64,000 bases of DNA from Kappaphycus alvarezii (GCA_002205965.3 NADL03000590.1:439001-503000); one strand, 5' to 3'. Counted from the first letter of the stretch, positions 1 to 11,688 are shown. Notes: generated by a model from the sequence alone, not told the origin. Numbers and translations: made by a program.

Positions 1-1340
1 ACGTAAGTTCCTGCGTTCAATGGTATCCAAACCATGCCTTTGTTAAGCAGGTGGGAAGTTCCAGCCGCGGCTTGTACAATTTCCTTGGAAACAGATGTGT
101 ACGAAGTGAATGAGGTACGATTATGGAAGAAGTGATGCGTCGCCCTTGAATGAATGTATGCTGTGTCCGTTTTCTTGTTTCCGAGGGTTGCCACATTGCT
201 TCGAAACTTGTACTTCGCCACATTAGCTCTGAAGTGTGGCTTTCTATCGAAAGGGGGACTAGGAGCCTGTTTTCCTGATGGCTGTTGCGAGAACCATCGG
301 GAGAATAGCAGTGTTGGCAGACGGAGTGAATAGCTGGTTTGGACCCGTGGAGCAGGCAGGGTTCGGACCGGTTTGCTGTGGATCCCAATTTTTATTGTGG
401 TTGTAAGAATGTTGTCCATATGATCCACGTCCTTTGTAGACCTTTCTAACTCGTCTGGTACGTTCATTCTCAAGGCGTTTATAGCATACGCTGATGAAAT
501 GGCCTGGCTTCCCGCAGTATTGACGATTGCCTGGTGTCCTAGAGCTTTGACCTTCAATACATTGAACACGACCGTGTCCGCGACCTCTGCTGCCCCGATT
601 ATGCCAAATACCTTGCCCCCGGGAAGCATCCGCCATGTTGGCCCCAATGTTGTATGGTTTGCGAGAGGGATCGTTTTGAGGGTTATTTGCGTTTGATTGA
701 CGGGCGAGTGCGGCCTGAACGGCACTCATAAAATTTTCGAAGGATGTGTTGGTGAGCAAGGAGACCAGATCATGTACAATGGGGTAAAGGACAGCGGGAG
801 AGACCTGATGAGTTTTGATGTTTTTTCTTTTTCAGGAAACTCATCATTTTATTTTGTTAGCTCACCGCAAATGCTGTTGAACTGTGTGGCGTGCTGATAC
901 CAATCTTCGCCCTCATCAAGGACCTATGAGTCCAGTTTGTTTCCTATGTTCCAGATGTACTTTTCATTGGAAGAGGTATATATGCGCTTCAATTCGTTCC
1001 AGACGTTCAAGGCCGTATTTGAATCGTCGTCAGCACCTCGACGTACAAGAGCCATGGCTGATGCACCTATTTATATAGTGATGACACTCTTTGTATTGGC
1101 AGAGAGTTTGGTCCATTCATTCAGAGATGATGTCGTATTGGAGGCAGGGGATTAGCGCAGTCCGAAGCTCCGAGCCCAAGTCCGCATCGGAGGCGCTGGA
1201 GCACGAGCTCGCGAGCTCGTAGTTGCCGCAGCAAAGGACGTAGGAGCGGAGGCCCCACCCATTGGAGGGCCACCGCCACCGCCACCCCCTGACCCCGTCG
1301 CAGCCAAGCAGCCCAACATCGCATCCATCATTAGCTTCAT
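1..1340 (-). pseudogene. Degraded Ty1/copia gag-protease fragment, cut by the window edge
   Basis: Read on the minus strand from about 1340 downward. A Gly-rich N-terminus is followed, across frameshifts and in-frame stops, by a typical copia Gag core: an ALNVWNELKRIY block near 970-1020, then the KLIRSLPLSF block near 790-830. A CCHC zinc knuckle near 490-527 reads YCGKPGHFISVC, with the first Cys position replaced by Arg. At about 130-160 the retropepsin active-site region reads HSRATHH where the family has D-S-G-A-T-H-H, so the catalytic Asp and the Gly are both lost. It is therefore a dead element. The rest of pol would lie left of position 1. No LTR was recognised on the right. The family call is firm; the exact limits are not. 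Confidence 0.8.
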
Positions 1341-2860
1341 CTTCTTTAGCTCGAGCTCCCCAGTTTTTAATGATGAGAACTCATTCGGAATAAGTTATTA
1401 TTTCAATTAAATTTAATGGTCAGTGGTTCAACAAAAAGATTTACTTGACTGTAATTTTTCGTGCGCACGTGAAGCAGTCAATATAGCTACCTAGTAAGCT
1501 GTTCATATGAGTGATACTTGTTGCGCTGTCATTATTCAGCGAAATACAATATTCAGTATTTACCACATTACCGTTTTCAGAGTGAATTTTCGGGTGACTA
1601 AATTTGATTTTGCCGAATTAAAATTAAGAAGTCGACTCAAGGTTCACCTGTTCACTTGGAGCACCGACCGTTGGAGATGTACCACATATAAAGCTACGCA
1701 ATCTGGTACACATGCACATTATCGATAAATTGTCGGACCCCACAACACACAGGCTTTCCCTCCTAATAGCCACCTAGTGCATCGCAATGACCTTGACGTT
1801 GAATTACCGTGCAGCACATTAGCATAGCTGAAGAAAATATGAATACAACTATTGCTTGTATTCAAAATTCGGCAAATTTACAAATGCGAAATTTATTACG
1901 AAGACACAGTGCATCAGTATATAAGAGGACATGTTGGCAAACTTATTTACATGTGTACGCGTTTATTTTATTTGGTTTTACTCGGGGATTCTTCAGCTTC
2001 GAATCTTGTCTTTGCCTGCAGTCCCCAATATGTCTCCATGATATATGACTGTGGTGGGTGATCGATCTTTAGAATTGAAAGTAAACTGTGTTCGGAGGCG
2101 TACTATGAAAGATTGACAGAACACATTGGCGCATGACACATGCTCACTAGTTTGTGTCAATCATATGCACAATTCTGATAGCACAAGTTGATCTCACAGG
2201 GGGTTGCTTCCTCTGTTGGATGATCGCTACCTTTTACTGCAGCGAACTCACTCTAAGATTCAGATTTATATCTACTTCTACCAGCCTTGCAACCATATCT
2301 GATGATGGATTACCACTACAGTCAAGCTGGCGGTATTCGTGAGTATTACTCCTGACTCAGTAGTCTTGACAGCACACGAGACTCTCCCATCCTACTTCCT
2401 TTGGTGCGATAGGTTGATAACAACTTAGCTTCTTAGACAGTCTTCATGAATGCAGGTGAATCAGCATAATTACCACCGTGTGACCCAATGAAAGGTTACT
2501 TTATTAATTTGGCGGTTCCTGACAGAGTAAACGCACATGCAAGGACCATAGCAAACAGTACAACGGGTTACCGCTGCGGTCTGATGAGGCACGCTAAGGT
2601 GATTTCACTCATGAAAATATCGCATGCATAACAACAAGCATTTTTATCTAGAGCAACAATCAAGTGACAAATTTCCATACCAAAAAATACCGTGCTGGAT
2701 CAATACTGACCCTCAACGATGGATGAAATATCACTTTGATGCTTCGTCACCTCTATGGAACCATTCCAGTTCCCCGATTTCAATAAATTCAAGTTTGTGT
2801 TTTCCTAGTACAGTTTTTTGAATTGTGCATTACATGAATGTCAAGTCGGGATACTCTGTC
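1341..2860. other. Non-coding stretch between two copia elements
   Basis: Only short, unconvincing open frames occur here, with no recognisable domain, tRNA or repeat. The 5' LTR of the minus-strand copia fragment would be expected just right of 1340, but no second copy is available for comparison. Confidence 0.5.
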
Positions 2861-3389
2861 TGGCGATGATGAGGAGTGCCAGGTTAAACGGCGGTCTAAG
2901 TAATTACTAATTTACTGTACTTGATATACTGTACAGTGTGTACAGCACTGCCCAGCTTCAAAAAGAGCCAGGCTAAATTCTGTGCTATGCAGGATGGGGC
3001 GTTTAGGATACTATGTGGAGCGAACTAACTCTGAGCTCCCCTAAGTTATTTGCTTGATACTGTATTGAACACGTTGATTCTGTTTATGTAGGTTTTTTAG
3101 TGAGTTACTATATGTTAATCGCACATTGGCGAATAGCGCTAACGTGGCACGATCTGTTTTGAATAAAATGTGATGCCCTCCCCGCCGTTACGGTGAATGA
3201 GGACACGAGGGTTTTCTAAAGTAATAGTAGTGACATTGCTATCACTTCAAACGGGCGCGAAGAGACTCACTCACCCCTCTCGACCAGCAACACTGTATCC
3301 CTCATTCGTGTCACCACAGCGCAACTAACACGCGCTTTCAGATTGTACTGGTTCATTGCTGTGCTGGGGAGCCCAAGCGGGGTGGTTCA
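2861..3389 (+). repeat. 5' LTR of copia element E1
   Basis: It matches 9616-10144 over its full 529 bp, starts TGGCGATGATGAGG, and ends GGTTCA. A polyadenylation-type AATAAA lies at 3162-3167 and is conserved in the other LTR at 9917-9922. The leader after the LTR contains ATCCGGATT, which recurs at the same place after the E2 LTR, a possible primer-binding region. Confidence 0.9.
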
Positions 3390-3513
3390 TACGATGATCC
3401 GGATTCCTGAGCCGTTCCGGCTGCTTTGGTGCACTAGAGATCTTGTATTTGAAGCTTCTTGTTACCGTCTCACTTTTCCGTAAGTAGTCATACCACCAAG
3501 TACGAGAGCCCAA

Positions 3514-5140
3514 TTGGTAGTCAGATACGAGCGGTTGAAACGAACACCGTCGATTGTCGAACCTACTACAGAAATTGGTAGGGATCTTCGAGACTGTACG
3601 TTAAATACACCCTCAACATCTTCCCGTTATCTGAAGCTGGTGATTCTACATCATCAAATACCTCACCAACTCCGGAAGAAGTTGAAGCGATGCTACGGAG
3701 TCTTTTACCGGCACCTGGACGGATATTGAACAGGTATTTCTTTTGCTCGCCACTTTTTACCATAACTATACTTCAGGATTTCGCAATAGTTTATTTTTTC
3801 GGAGACGTGTCCGGAGGCCTTACCAGTACTGTTAATCTCAGCTCGAGGGAGATTTCAAATTTGTCAATTGTGACACAAGTTTGGTTTATGGACTTATTGG
3901 ACTTTTCCCCTGAAGCTGTTCGCGATGGAATCGATATGTATCGCAGAAGTGGCGGAACAATGACATTATCTCCAAGAGCAGCGGCAGGTGAGACCCGTGA
4001 GAGTGTCCTTAGGGACCACCCCTCTGTATCAATTGTTGAACAGGCTATTCAGCAAGGCCAAAAAATTGCACCTCCAGAAAATAGACCATACAATGAGTCA
4101 CCCGGTGAGCATGGCACGGAACTTCGAAAACTGAAGCAACCATTTGCTGCTCCCAGGGCGGATGGGGGATAATGTAATACTAGAAGATACAAATCGAGAA
4201 GATACTCGCAAAGCAAACTATTTCCTTTAACATTTTAAGGATATTCGTTTAACAGGTGATCTGAACCAATCTATTTAAATCACGCTTAGGGGCTATAAAG
4301 TTTGTGCACATCAGCACGGGCTAATCATATCTCAAAAGGCTGACTACTTCGTTAATATTTTGGATGGTCTTGCCCAAACTTTTTTTCAATAACGCCGATG
4401 ATTCAATGAAATTCAAAGACATGGCACAGACGATGTTTAAAGAATATAACAGCAATTACCGCCAGCTCCAAGTTTAAAGAATGATGAACACTATGAGGAT
4501 AGACAAGGTAATGGCTGAGCAGGAACTGAATTCATATGCAGAGGGGCTCACAAAATTATGACAACAATTGAGGAGCTTGTCCCCCAATGTCCGCTGTATT
4601 TCCGTTCCGAGTTCCACCAAACTGGGTACTTTCATAACGCTGTCCTTGGATTCTCTTGGGCTAATAATCCCATTAGCAATATCGAGACATCCATTTATTC
4701 TTTCCATGGATTCATTACCGCATTGCGTGAGTACATGCAGCTCGAGAAAGAGATAATAGAAGTGACGAAACGGACTGAGGACTCGCGATACATGCGGGAA
4801 GACACTTTCATTCAGCGCTACGGTCGTAATTCTCAGCATCTTCAAAAGCATCCTTCAAAGAAAAGTCGCTCTATGCCACCATTTGGATCACGAAATACTC
4901 GACTCAGAGGAAATCTTGGACGCACTTTCGAAGAGATTCGACGCGGAATGAGTGCCACAAATGTCGCGCTCCATGGACCCCTGGACACAGACGCAAAGCT
5001 GGAGCGACCCGCGACCAAGTTCATCAGAGAATGAAAACGGTGAGTCGGCGGTTCACATTATGTCTAAGCTGGTTTTAGGATTGGAAGGAGAAATAGCTGA
5101 GCGTTCCTCAGGTAATTCTAGCAATGAAAAGTAAACGGTT
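3514..5140 (+). pseudogene. E1 Gag, broken
   Basis: Fragments at 3514-3763, 3690-4172 and 4558-5034 lie in different frames and align in order with the E2 Gag. The LRSLLPAP block near 3690 corresponds to LRDLLPPP in E2, and the QCPLYFRSEF block near 4580 corresponds to PCPRDFRTDA. A zinc knuckle near 4938-4990 reads CHKCRAPWTPGHRR. It has the unusual C-x2-C-x8-H-type spacing seen in E2, with the final Cys replaced by Arg. There are several frameshifts and stops, so it is not functional. The protein would form the virus-like particle in an intact element. Confidence 0.75.
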
Positions 5141-5399
5141 GAAGAGCCTGAGGTGATCCGCTTATTTGAGTCTCTGACGTCTACTACTAATGATGATGGT
5201 CATACACATGAAGAAACTGACAAGGAATGGTACACAAACTACTTGTCCTCCATGATACATAACCATAACTATTCTCTCTCCAGTCATAATACAAAATTGA
5301 CGTCAGAAGAGCAGTATTTTTAACAAGGCGGCAAGAAAACTCGCCTTAACCTCGCCGCCTGTCAAGCTATGCAGAATCTTATCGCAAAGCGCACCCGAG

Positions 5400-6917
5400 G
5401 CGTAAAGAATCTACCTGTATTATTGAAGTGGATTTAACAGAAATAAACGTTATAAGAATAGTCAAAGAACACAGAGCATCCTGACTTCATGGATTCTGTG
5501 TCGATATTGGGGCACCAGAATCTGTTGTTGGCTACAAGGAGGAGCGACGAATTTTCGGGTACCATAAACTCGAAGTACCCAAGCTAAGCAAACCAGGCTT
5601 ACCCAAGCTATTCCGCTTCGCAGATAAGAGCTTCGAGTCGCTAGTCCAAGTTACTGTACCACTCGCAACACCGCCTGGTAACCACCTCATCCAAGTAGAC
5701 CTAGATGTGTTGCGTGCAGATATTCCTGCACAATTGGGGGTTGAAGTGCTAGATCGGGAATCCTTGATTGCCTGTACTGTGGCAAATAGGCTCACCAAAA
5801 GATCCAAGTTCACTTGTGCTGATGGGATAACAGAGTACGCCGATGAATGGTTTGTACCGTTACGCCGCGCAAGGAGTACCCATGTATTCGCCGAAGTACT
5901 CCTCCCAAAACTTTCTTTTTTCACTACAACTCAGCTTGGGAAACTACAAAAACAGTTTTTCCAACCTTCTGCCCAGAAGCTACTCAACCTACTGAAGAGA
6001 GAGCGACCGGAGGAGACAACACAGGACACCCTTGCATGTTTGAAGGATATTAAAAAAGGTGTGATCCGTTCCAGAGGATACATAACGCTCCAACCCGCTT
6101 CCGGGTGTCCTTCGGTGCAGAAGACGGCCAGTTCAACGAATGAATAATATTAGATGTAATGCATATCTACCGCCGGTCCGTATTACATATTGTCGACGAA
6201 GACACCCTATTTTCAGCCGCTACCTTCCTGAAAGACGTGTCGACGAAAACAATACGGAAAACCATTTTGTTATGTTGGGAAACCATTTTGTTATGTTGGG
6301 CAGCTATCTACAGAAGGCTCCCTAATCGCATGTTGGTGGACTAAGGTGTAACCTTTGGCCCCGTCTCCGTGGATATAGGTGCACTCACCAATTTGGAAGT
6401 CGAAAGGACTGGTATTGAAGCGCCATCAAGTCTGGGAATCGCTGAAAGATACCACCAACTTCGGAGTACCTATCGCAAGATTATGTCACAAGAACCGAGT
6501 ACGGAACCGAAATTCGCCCTGTCATTGGCTGTTAAAGCTATGAATAACACCTTAGGGCCTGAGTAGCTTGTATCTTCAGTAGTTGTGTTCGGATAAATCC
6601 AGAGAATGAACACCAGCTCTGAAGACCCTGAACACCGTGCCACTCTCCTCAGCAGGGCAAAGCTCGCAAGGTCCGCAAGAAAGGAAATTAAGAAGCATAT
6701 GGAAAAGATTCGTATATATAGAGCACTCAGATACTCAACGCCACCTTCAGCCAACTTCATTCACAATTTCAGAGACCAAGTCTTGGTTTGGAGGGATAAG
6801 ATCGTAGACAGTCGCATTGGAGAATGGGTATGGTCATTTAAATTGAAGGCCTTTGATCATAATAAAATACTATTCTTCATTCAAGATTCCCTTATAGGCG
6901 CAGCACGACCTTTTTAA
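5400..6917 (+). pseudogene. E1 protease and integrase, broken
   Basis: The protease motif DIGAPESVVG is at 5503-5532. An 'H...Q FFQPSAQKLLNLL' block near 5935-6000 corresponds to the pre-integrase zinc-binding segment. The integrase core is recognisable at 6170-6560: LHIVDEDTLFSAATF near 6187, and GIAERYHQLR carrying the catalytic Glu near 6440. The VVFG block expected after the core follows a TAG at about 6563. A 21-bp unit is duplicated in tandem at about 6257-6300, which adds residues inside the core. Many stops and frame changes make it non-functional. Confidence 0.8.
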
Positions 6918-6955
6918 CGTGTCACAAGTGAAGCAATACTACGATCCAGAATCAC

Positions 6956-8452
6956 TTGCTAACTCATGCTTCACAGATTCGTCATAGCATACGTACCTTT
7001 TCAACACCGAAAGAAAGTTCAATCTACCTCACTGAAGTTATCCACGCAACCGATCCCAGAGCCAGATCCGAGCAAATGAAAATAGCAAAGAAAAGGGAAA
7101 TCACAAATTTACTTGACCAAGACGTGTTTAAAGTCATTCTGAAAGAGGATATCCCTCCTGATGGAAACTTTTTTCACGGGAGGTTCGCGCTGACAATCAA
7201 ACCGACTGAGGAAGGTGGAACAAAATTCAAGGCTATATATGTCATCGGGGGACACCGTGACCGGCTAAAACAATGTTCCGCTCAACGTTTACTCTCTAAC
7301 CGCAGTCTATAAGGATACTTCTATGTCTTGCAGCGATGCAAAATTTTCACGTCTGGACATCATATTTCTGGCAGGCCTATCTTCAGTCAGCCGAGCCACC
7401 AACACGCGAAGTATTTATCACGAAAACATTCCCGGAATTTGAGCTTGACAAATCGTCATGTTTGCAACTCTTAAAGCCACTCTATAGTTTGTGTGAGTCA
7501 GGTAATATGTGTTACGATGCCCTGTGCAGACACCATTTAAACGATCTACGGATAAAAAGACTCCAATTTGATCCCGCTCTATACATACTTATGCACAATG
7601 GAATTCTAAAGTGATTATCAGGTAGATAAATTGGTGACCTTTTAAGAGCAGGCGACGACTTTTTCAAAAAACTGTGCAGATGGACTCATGAGAAGTTCGA
7701 TATGGCAGAAGAGCAGTCCCTTCTATGCACTTTTACTGGTATCGATTTACACAAAACGGCTGGTGGCTCTTTCGTGCAGAAACAAAATTTATACCTTATG
7801 AAGTCAGAGGAACTCTCCACAGACGCGCCATTTCATTTATTCCTATCTATGAGAATGAAAGTAGCTTGGCTTTCGAGCAAAAGACCGGACTGCCTGTTTG
7901 AAATATCACAGCTGGCTCAGGTTACCGAGTACATGTTTGAATCAGCTCGTGACAAGATTATACGACAACTCACCAGGGAAATACAATATGAAAAGCAACA
8001 AATGGTCCATCTGTAACTATTTAGGCTCGATAGAAACAGTTTGAGGGTGATTGGTTACTAAGATTCCTTGTTCGCCAAAAACTCTGATTTATCGTCACAG
8101 CTTGGGCACATTTGCCTAATTGGAGATGAGATGGGAGCTGTAGTACCCATACATTTCAAATCCTGTAATTCTCGTAGAGTAACAAGATCTACGATGGCTC
8201 CCGAAGTTATAGCTTTCAGTGACCTCTTCGATATTGCAGCCACGCTTGTGGATGAGCTGAGTGCCATGATGGGAAGGAAAATAACAATACAGCTATATCG
8301 GAAAGCAAATCACTCTTCGATTTCATTTCTAAAGGGTCAAGAACTAACATAGCTGACGTGCTTACCGCGTACAAGAGTCAAGCTGAACTACGTAATATTT
8401 TAACTTCGGGACGCCTTGATATAACTGCGGAGCAATGGATTATTAAGAAATG
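6956..8452 (+). pseudogene. E1 reverse transcriptase and RNase H, broken
   Basis: The RT N-terminal block (LLDQDVFKVILKEDIPPDG) lies near 7110, and the FWQAYLQSAEPPTREVFI block near 7365. The YVDD catalytic box expected near 7630 is destroyed by stops. RNase H begins near 8060 with a segment matching E2 (LSSQLGHI) and retains EVIAF with its Glu near 8205. The end reads ITAEQWIIKK then stop, matching QIDQWIVRS in E2. Domain order is gag-PR-IN-RT-RH, which defines copia and not gypsy. Confidence 0.85.
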
Positions 8453-8540
8453 ATTGGTAACATAACGTCGAAATGGACTTTACTAATGACATTCCTTACT
8501 TACGAGAGCAGTACAGCTCGCGCCCCCTGGCCACATAGAA

Positions 8541-9383
8541 TTATCTTATATTTTCATCACCACAAACACGTAGAGAACGCTCACAGAGTCGCATTAGTTT
8601 TTCCTCCTCACAATCCACGATGTCCTTTCTCGGTGCATCGATGACAACACAATGATAAACGGTTTTTCCAGCACGCAGTCTCACAATGAATACTCCGATC
8701 TCCAAATTGGCAAGCCAAGAAAACTTTTTCGCCCGAAACTTGTCATCTTTGACCTTGAGCAGGTTGTAGTGGGGTATGACTTTTTGTGAACCGTATATGC
8801 GTACTGCCAATTGAAGGAAAACATCCTTCAATATTTTCAAGCTCTGCACTCACAAGCGTTCCTGCTTTTTCACTGACAAGCCGGGCAGGGCAAAATAATT
8901 AGATATGGAGGCAAAAAGACAATTACCCTTCCGTCTGTGCCCGATGATAGGTATGCCATTGTCAGTGTAGTACTCTTTTGCAATTGTACTCTTGCGTCGT
9001 GAGTCAGGACCATACTGGGCAAGTGGATTCTCAAGGCACCAGGATCGAACCAGATTGCGCTTAATGGTGATAGCTCGCCTGTAGTTGGATTTCGTGGGTT
9101 TTACGACCGGTGCCTGTGGGAGGCCATTGGTATCGGCATGGCGTTTTGCAGTAGGATATTCAGCCCGAACTTGAAACGAGAAATTCTTGTAAATCCTCGA
9201 AGAATACGAGTCAATACTCACGCCATACATCGACGAAATAATATTCTGGGCACTTCTTGCCGTGAAGAAGGCTCCCTTTTGAAATAGCCGCCCCTTGATT
9301 CGAGAGTCGTCGCCGGCTATAATTTTTTTAATGCTAGTCTGCTGACCTGCATTTGAGGTACTCCCCATATTTAGTACCCCCAC
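8541..9383 (-). CDS. Antisense accessory ORF of copia E1, possible papain-fold cysteine peptidase
   Basis: The frame is continuous on the minus strand for 281 codons, interrupted by one TGA (8850-8852), and it lies between RNase H and the 3' LTR. It is homologous to the antisense ORF in E2 (55215-56300). Shared blocks are an N-terminal [RK][LV]F[QE]KG motif; a KGNCLFAS motif with its Cys codon at about 8919-8921, aligned with LDCVPAS in E2; and a C-terminal G[VI]xxVRL followed by HCVVIDAPRK (His near 8652), aligned with HCVAIDARRR. Cys followed about 90 residues later by His and a nearby Asp is the order used by papain-fold and OTU-like peptidases. That function is a hypothesis; no family was recognised with certainty. 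It is far less damaged than the pol of the same element. Confidence 0.6.
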
Positions 9384-9420
9384 AAGCCCCTCGTTAGGTA
9401 CTGCGGCATTACTGGGAGGT

Positions 9421-9544
9421 CTAGCCTGTGTCTGAGAGGTGTAGGGGCGTTCTAGCCTGTGTCTGAGAGGTGTAGGGGCGTTCTATCCTGTGTCTGAGAG
9501 GTGTAGGGGCGTTCTAGCCTGTGTCTGAGAGGTGTAGGGGCGTT
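9421..9544. repeat. Minisatellite, four copies of a 31-bp unit
   Basis: Four head-to-tail copies start at 9421, 9452, 9483 and 9514. They are identical apart from one base in the third (CTATCC instead of CTAGCC). It sits 38 bp upstream of the antisense ORF start (9383), in the position of a promoter or leader for that ORF, and just before the 3' LTR. Confidence 0.95.
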
Positions 9545-9615
9545 CGCGTGATTGGGGACCTATGAATACAACGTCATCACTTATAGTCAAAACATTCGTT
9601 AACAAATGGAGGGAG

Positions 9616-10144
9616 TGTCGATAATGAGGAGTGTCAGGTGAAACTGCGAACTAGGTAACTACTAATGTACTGTACTTGATATACTGTACAGTGTGTACAG
9701 CACTGCCCAACTGCGAAAAGAGCCAGGGTACATTCTGTGTTGTACAGGATGGGAGGTTTAGGATACTATGTGGAGCGAGCTAACGCTGAGGTCCCCTAAG
9801 TGATTTGCTTGATACTGTATTGAACACGTTGATTTTGTTTATGTAGGTTTTTTAGTTAGTTACTATATGTTGATCGCACATTGGCGAATAGCGCTAATGT
9901 GCTACGATCTTTTTTGAATAAAATGTGATGCCCTTCCCGCCGTTACGGTGAATGAGGACACGAGGGTTTTCTAAATTAATAGTAGTGACATTGCTATCAC
10001 TTCAAACGGGCGCGAAGAGACTCACTCACCCCTCTCGACAAGCAACACTGTATCCCTCATTCGCGTCACCACAGCGCAACTAACACGCGCTTTCAGATTG
10101 TACTAGTTCATCTCTGGGCTGGCCAGCCCAAAAGGGACGGTTCA
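9616..10144 (+). repeat. 3' LTR of copia element E1
   Basis: Direct repeat of 2861-3389, 529 bp, TG...CA ends, AATAAA at 9917-9922. It contains the dispersed GTACTGTAC-type motif near 9668. Confidence 0.9.
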
Positions 10145-10224
10145 TGTGACACTGTCTGTCTGCCATTCACATCTGTTTCCGTAACTTATATTTGAACTGA
10201 TACTATGAGATTTACGCTACATTA

Positions 10225-10242
10225 GTGGACGACCCCTGAAAT
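10225..10242 (+). repeat. Harbinger left terminal inverted repeat
   Basis: Starts GTGGACGACCCC after TTA at 10222-10224. Confidence 0.9.
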
Positions 10243-10442
10243 ACTAATTGTGACACTCACAAACTGCTAGGAAAACAAAGTAAATAGTAGTAGCAAATCA
10301 AAATTCGGCACGGAAATAATTGCATCATTTTGTGCTCTAACGCCTTTGCAGAACTGTATGTAGTGCTCATAGTCCAAGCTTCCGTGCCATCCGCTCAACC
10401 TGCACATAAATCCACAATTGTCAAGAGACTGATGCATTGATC

Positions 10443-11626
10443 ATGTCGCTCAGATCGCTCTTACCGCTCCTTATTTTACGTCGACGCCGAAGACAAATTG
10501 CCAATGAATCCTTCCGTTCTACCCTCACCGCGGAAGGATGACGACGTCGAGATAGAAGAATAAAAAGGCGTGCTCTTCAGAATCCAACAATGTCTGCTTT
10601 CGCAACTTTGTTTGGATCAGGGTGTGATCAGTCACTAATAACACTAACCGGGTTTGACTTCCGAGCCTTCCACTATGTTCTCGAGCGATTCGAACTTTAT
10701 TTTAACCAGTTCTCTCCCTATTGTAGCGATGTTTATATACGTCGCTTACCAGTAAGAGAACGTACGCGTGGACGACCAAGATCAATGTCGGCTAAGACTT
10801 TAGGACTCGTACTTGCGTGGGGGAGAACTAGGGGATCTACTATGGTTCTATGCATGCTTTCCGGAATCACGTCGTCCGTTTGCTCACATTTTCTTCGCTT
10901 TGGGCGTCGAATTCTACTTCATGCGTTATCTAGAGACCCTCAAGCAGCCGTCAGAATGCCAACGGACGATGAAATTGACTCTTTTCAGGCAGCAGTTTCT
11001 TCTAAGTACTCTATGCTTGAAAATCTTTACTGCGCTGCTGATGGCCTTAAACTCTACTTGGAGCAGTCTAGTGACTCAATTATACAAAATATGTTCTATA
11101 ATTGCTGGACGCATGATCACTATGTCGTAAACATTTTCGTCTTCGCTCCCAACGGCGCTATTATAGCTTACGCAGTTAATGCCCCGGATCCATGCATGAC
11201 TCTCTCATTTCTGACTGGGGTGGTATTTACGCTAAGCTTGGAGATGTATTCAACCCTTCTGGAGGACAGTGTGTTGTAGATTCCGCGTTCTGCAAGTCAT
11301 CATATCCATTTCTTATCAAATCGTCGCAAGATCCGTTTCTGTCAAGTGGCGGAAATCCGTCACTTCGAACCCTATATTCGCAAGCAACGTCTGTGCGAAG
11401 AGCATCCGAGTGAGGCATGCGCGCGCTGAAGGGCTCCTTTCCCAGGATCAAGGACATATTTGTATACAAAGAGCGCGGAGAGCTTAAAATCGTTCTATTT
11501 ACCGTTGTATTGGATTTTAATCTTCGCACCAGGCTCTTCGGTATCAACCAACTGCTTACAACATTTATGCCTCATTTTAGTGTTGAAGAAAACCACTTCC
11601 TTGCCACCGAGGTTGGTTTACTGTAA
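10443..11626 (+). pseudogene. Harbinger DDE transposase (HARBI1-like)
   Basis: This enzyme would cut and join the element ends. An upstream ATG at 10443 is in frame with the open stretch from 10590, with one TGA at 10539-10541 between them; the Arg-rich segment there suggests the true N-terminus is 10443. Family blocks follow: GFDFRAFHYVLERFE, a GRPRSMS...LGLVLAW stretch, and FYNCWTHDHYVVN. The catalytic triad is visible as Asp in AADGLKL (about 11040), Asp in MHDSLISDW (11198-11200, after a frameshift near 11185) and Glu in ASE (11408-11410). The Glu is followed directly by a TGA where the family has Trp. It therefore carries one frameshift and two stops. Confidence 0.85.
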
Positions 11627-11688
11627 CTTCGATACTCGAATGTACTATACTAAATGTATCGCTTAGCCAGAGATGTTTTCTCTGGCAG

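Larger units (their letters stand above)
2861..10144 (+). mobile_element. Ty1/copia LTR retrotransposon E1, decayed, with antisense accessory ORF
   Basis: It is bounded by two direct 529-bp repeats (2861-3389 and 9616-10144), each starting TG and ending CA. Between them lie, in copia order on the plus strand, Gag, aspartic protease, integrase, reverse transcriptase and RNase H, all with frameshifts and stops. An antisense ORF (8541-9383) and a 4 x 31-bp tandem repeat separate RNase H from the 3' LTR. No convincing 5-bp target duplication was found (CTGTC left, TGTGA right). The LTRs differ at several percent of sites by eye, so the insertion is old. Every domain has a better preserved relative in the element at 49629 onward, which supports the assignment. 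Confidence 0.9.

Noticed and set aside
2856-2860. Target duplication for E1
   Set aside because: CTGTC before the 5' LTR does not match TGTGA after the 3' LTR; a CTGTC does occur about 10 bases after the 3' LTR but not at the boundary, so no duplication is claimed.
8541-9383. Firm assignment of the antisense ORF to the OTU family
   Set aside because: GNCLF resembles the OTU GNCLFRA motif in E1, but E2 reads DCVPAS at the same place and the GDG lead is missing, so only a general papain-fold hypothesis is kept.
9421-9544. Possible CRISPR-like array
   Set aside because: Units are contiguous without spacers and lie in a eukaryotic retrotransposon; simple minisatellite.
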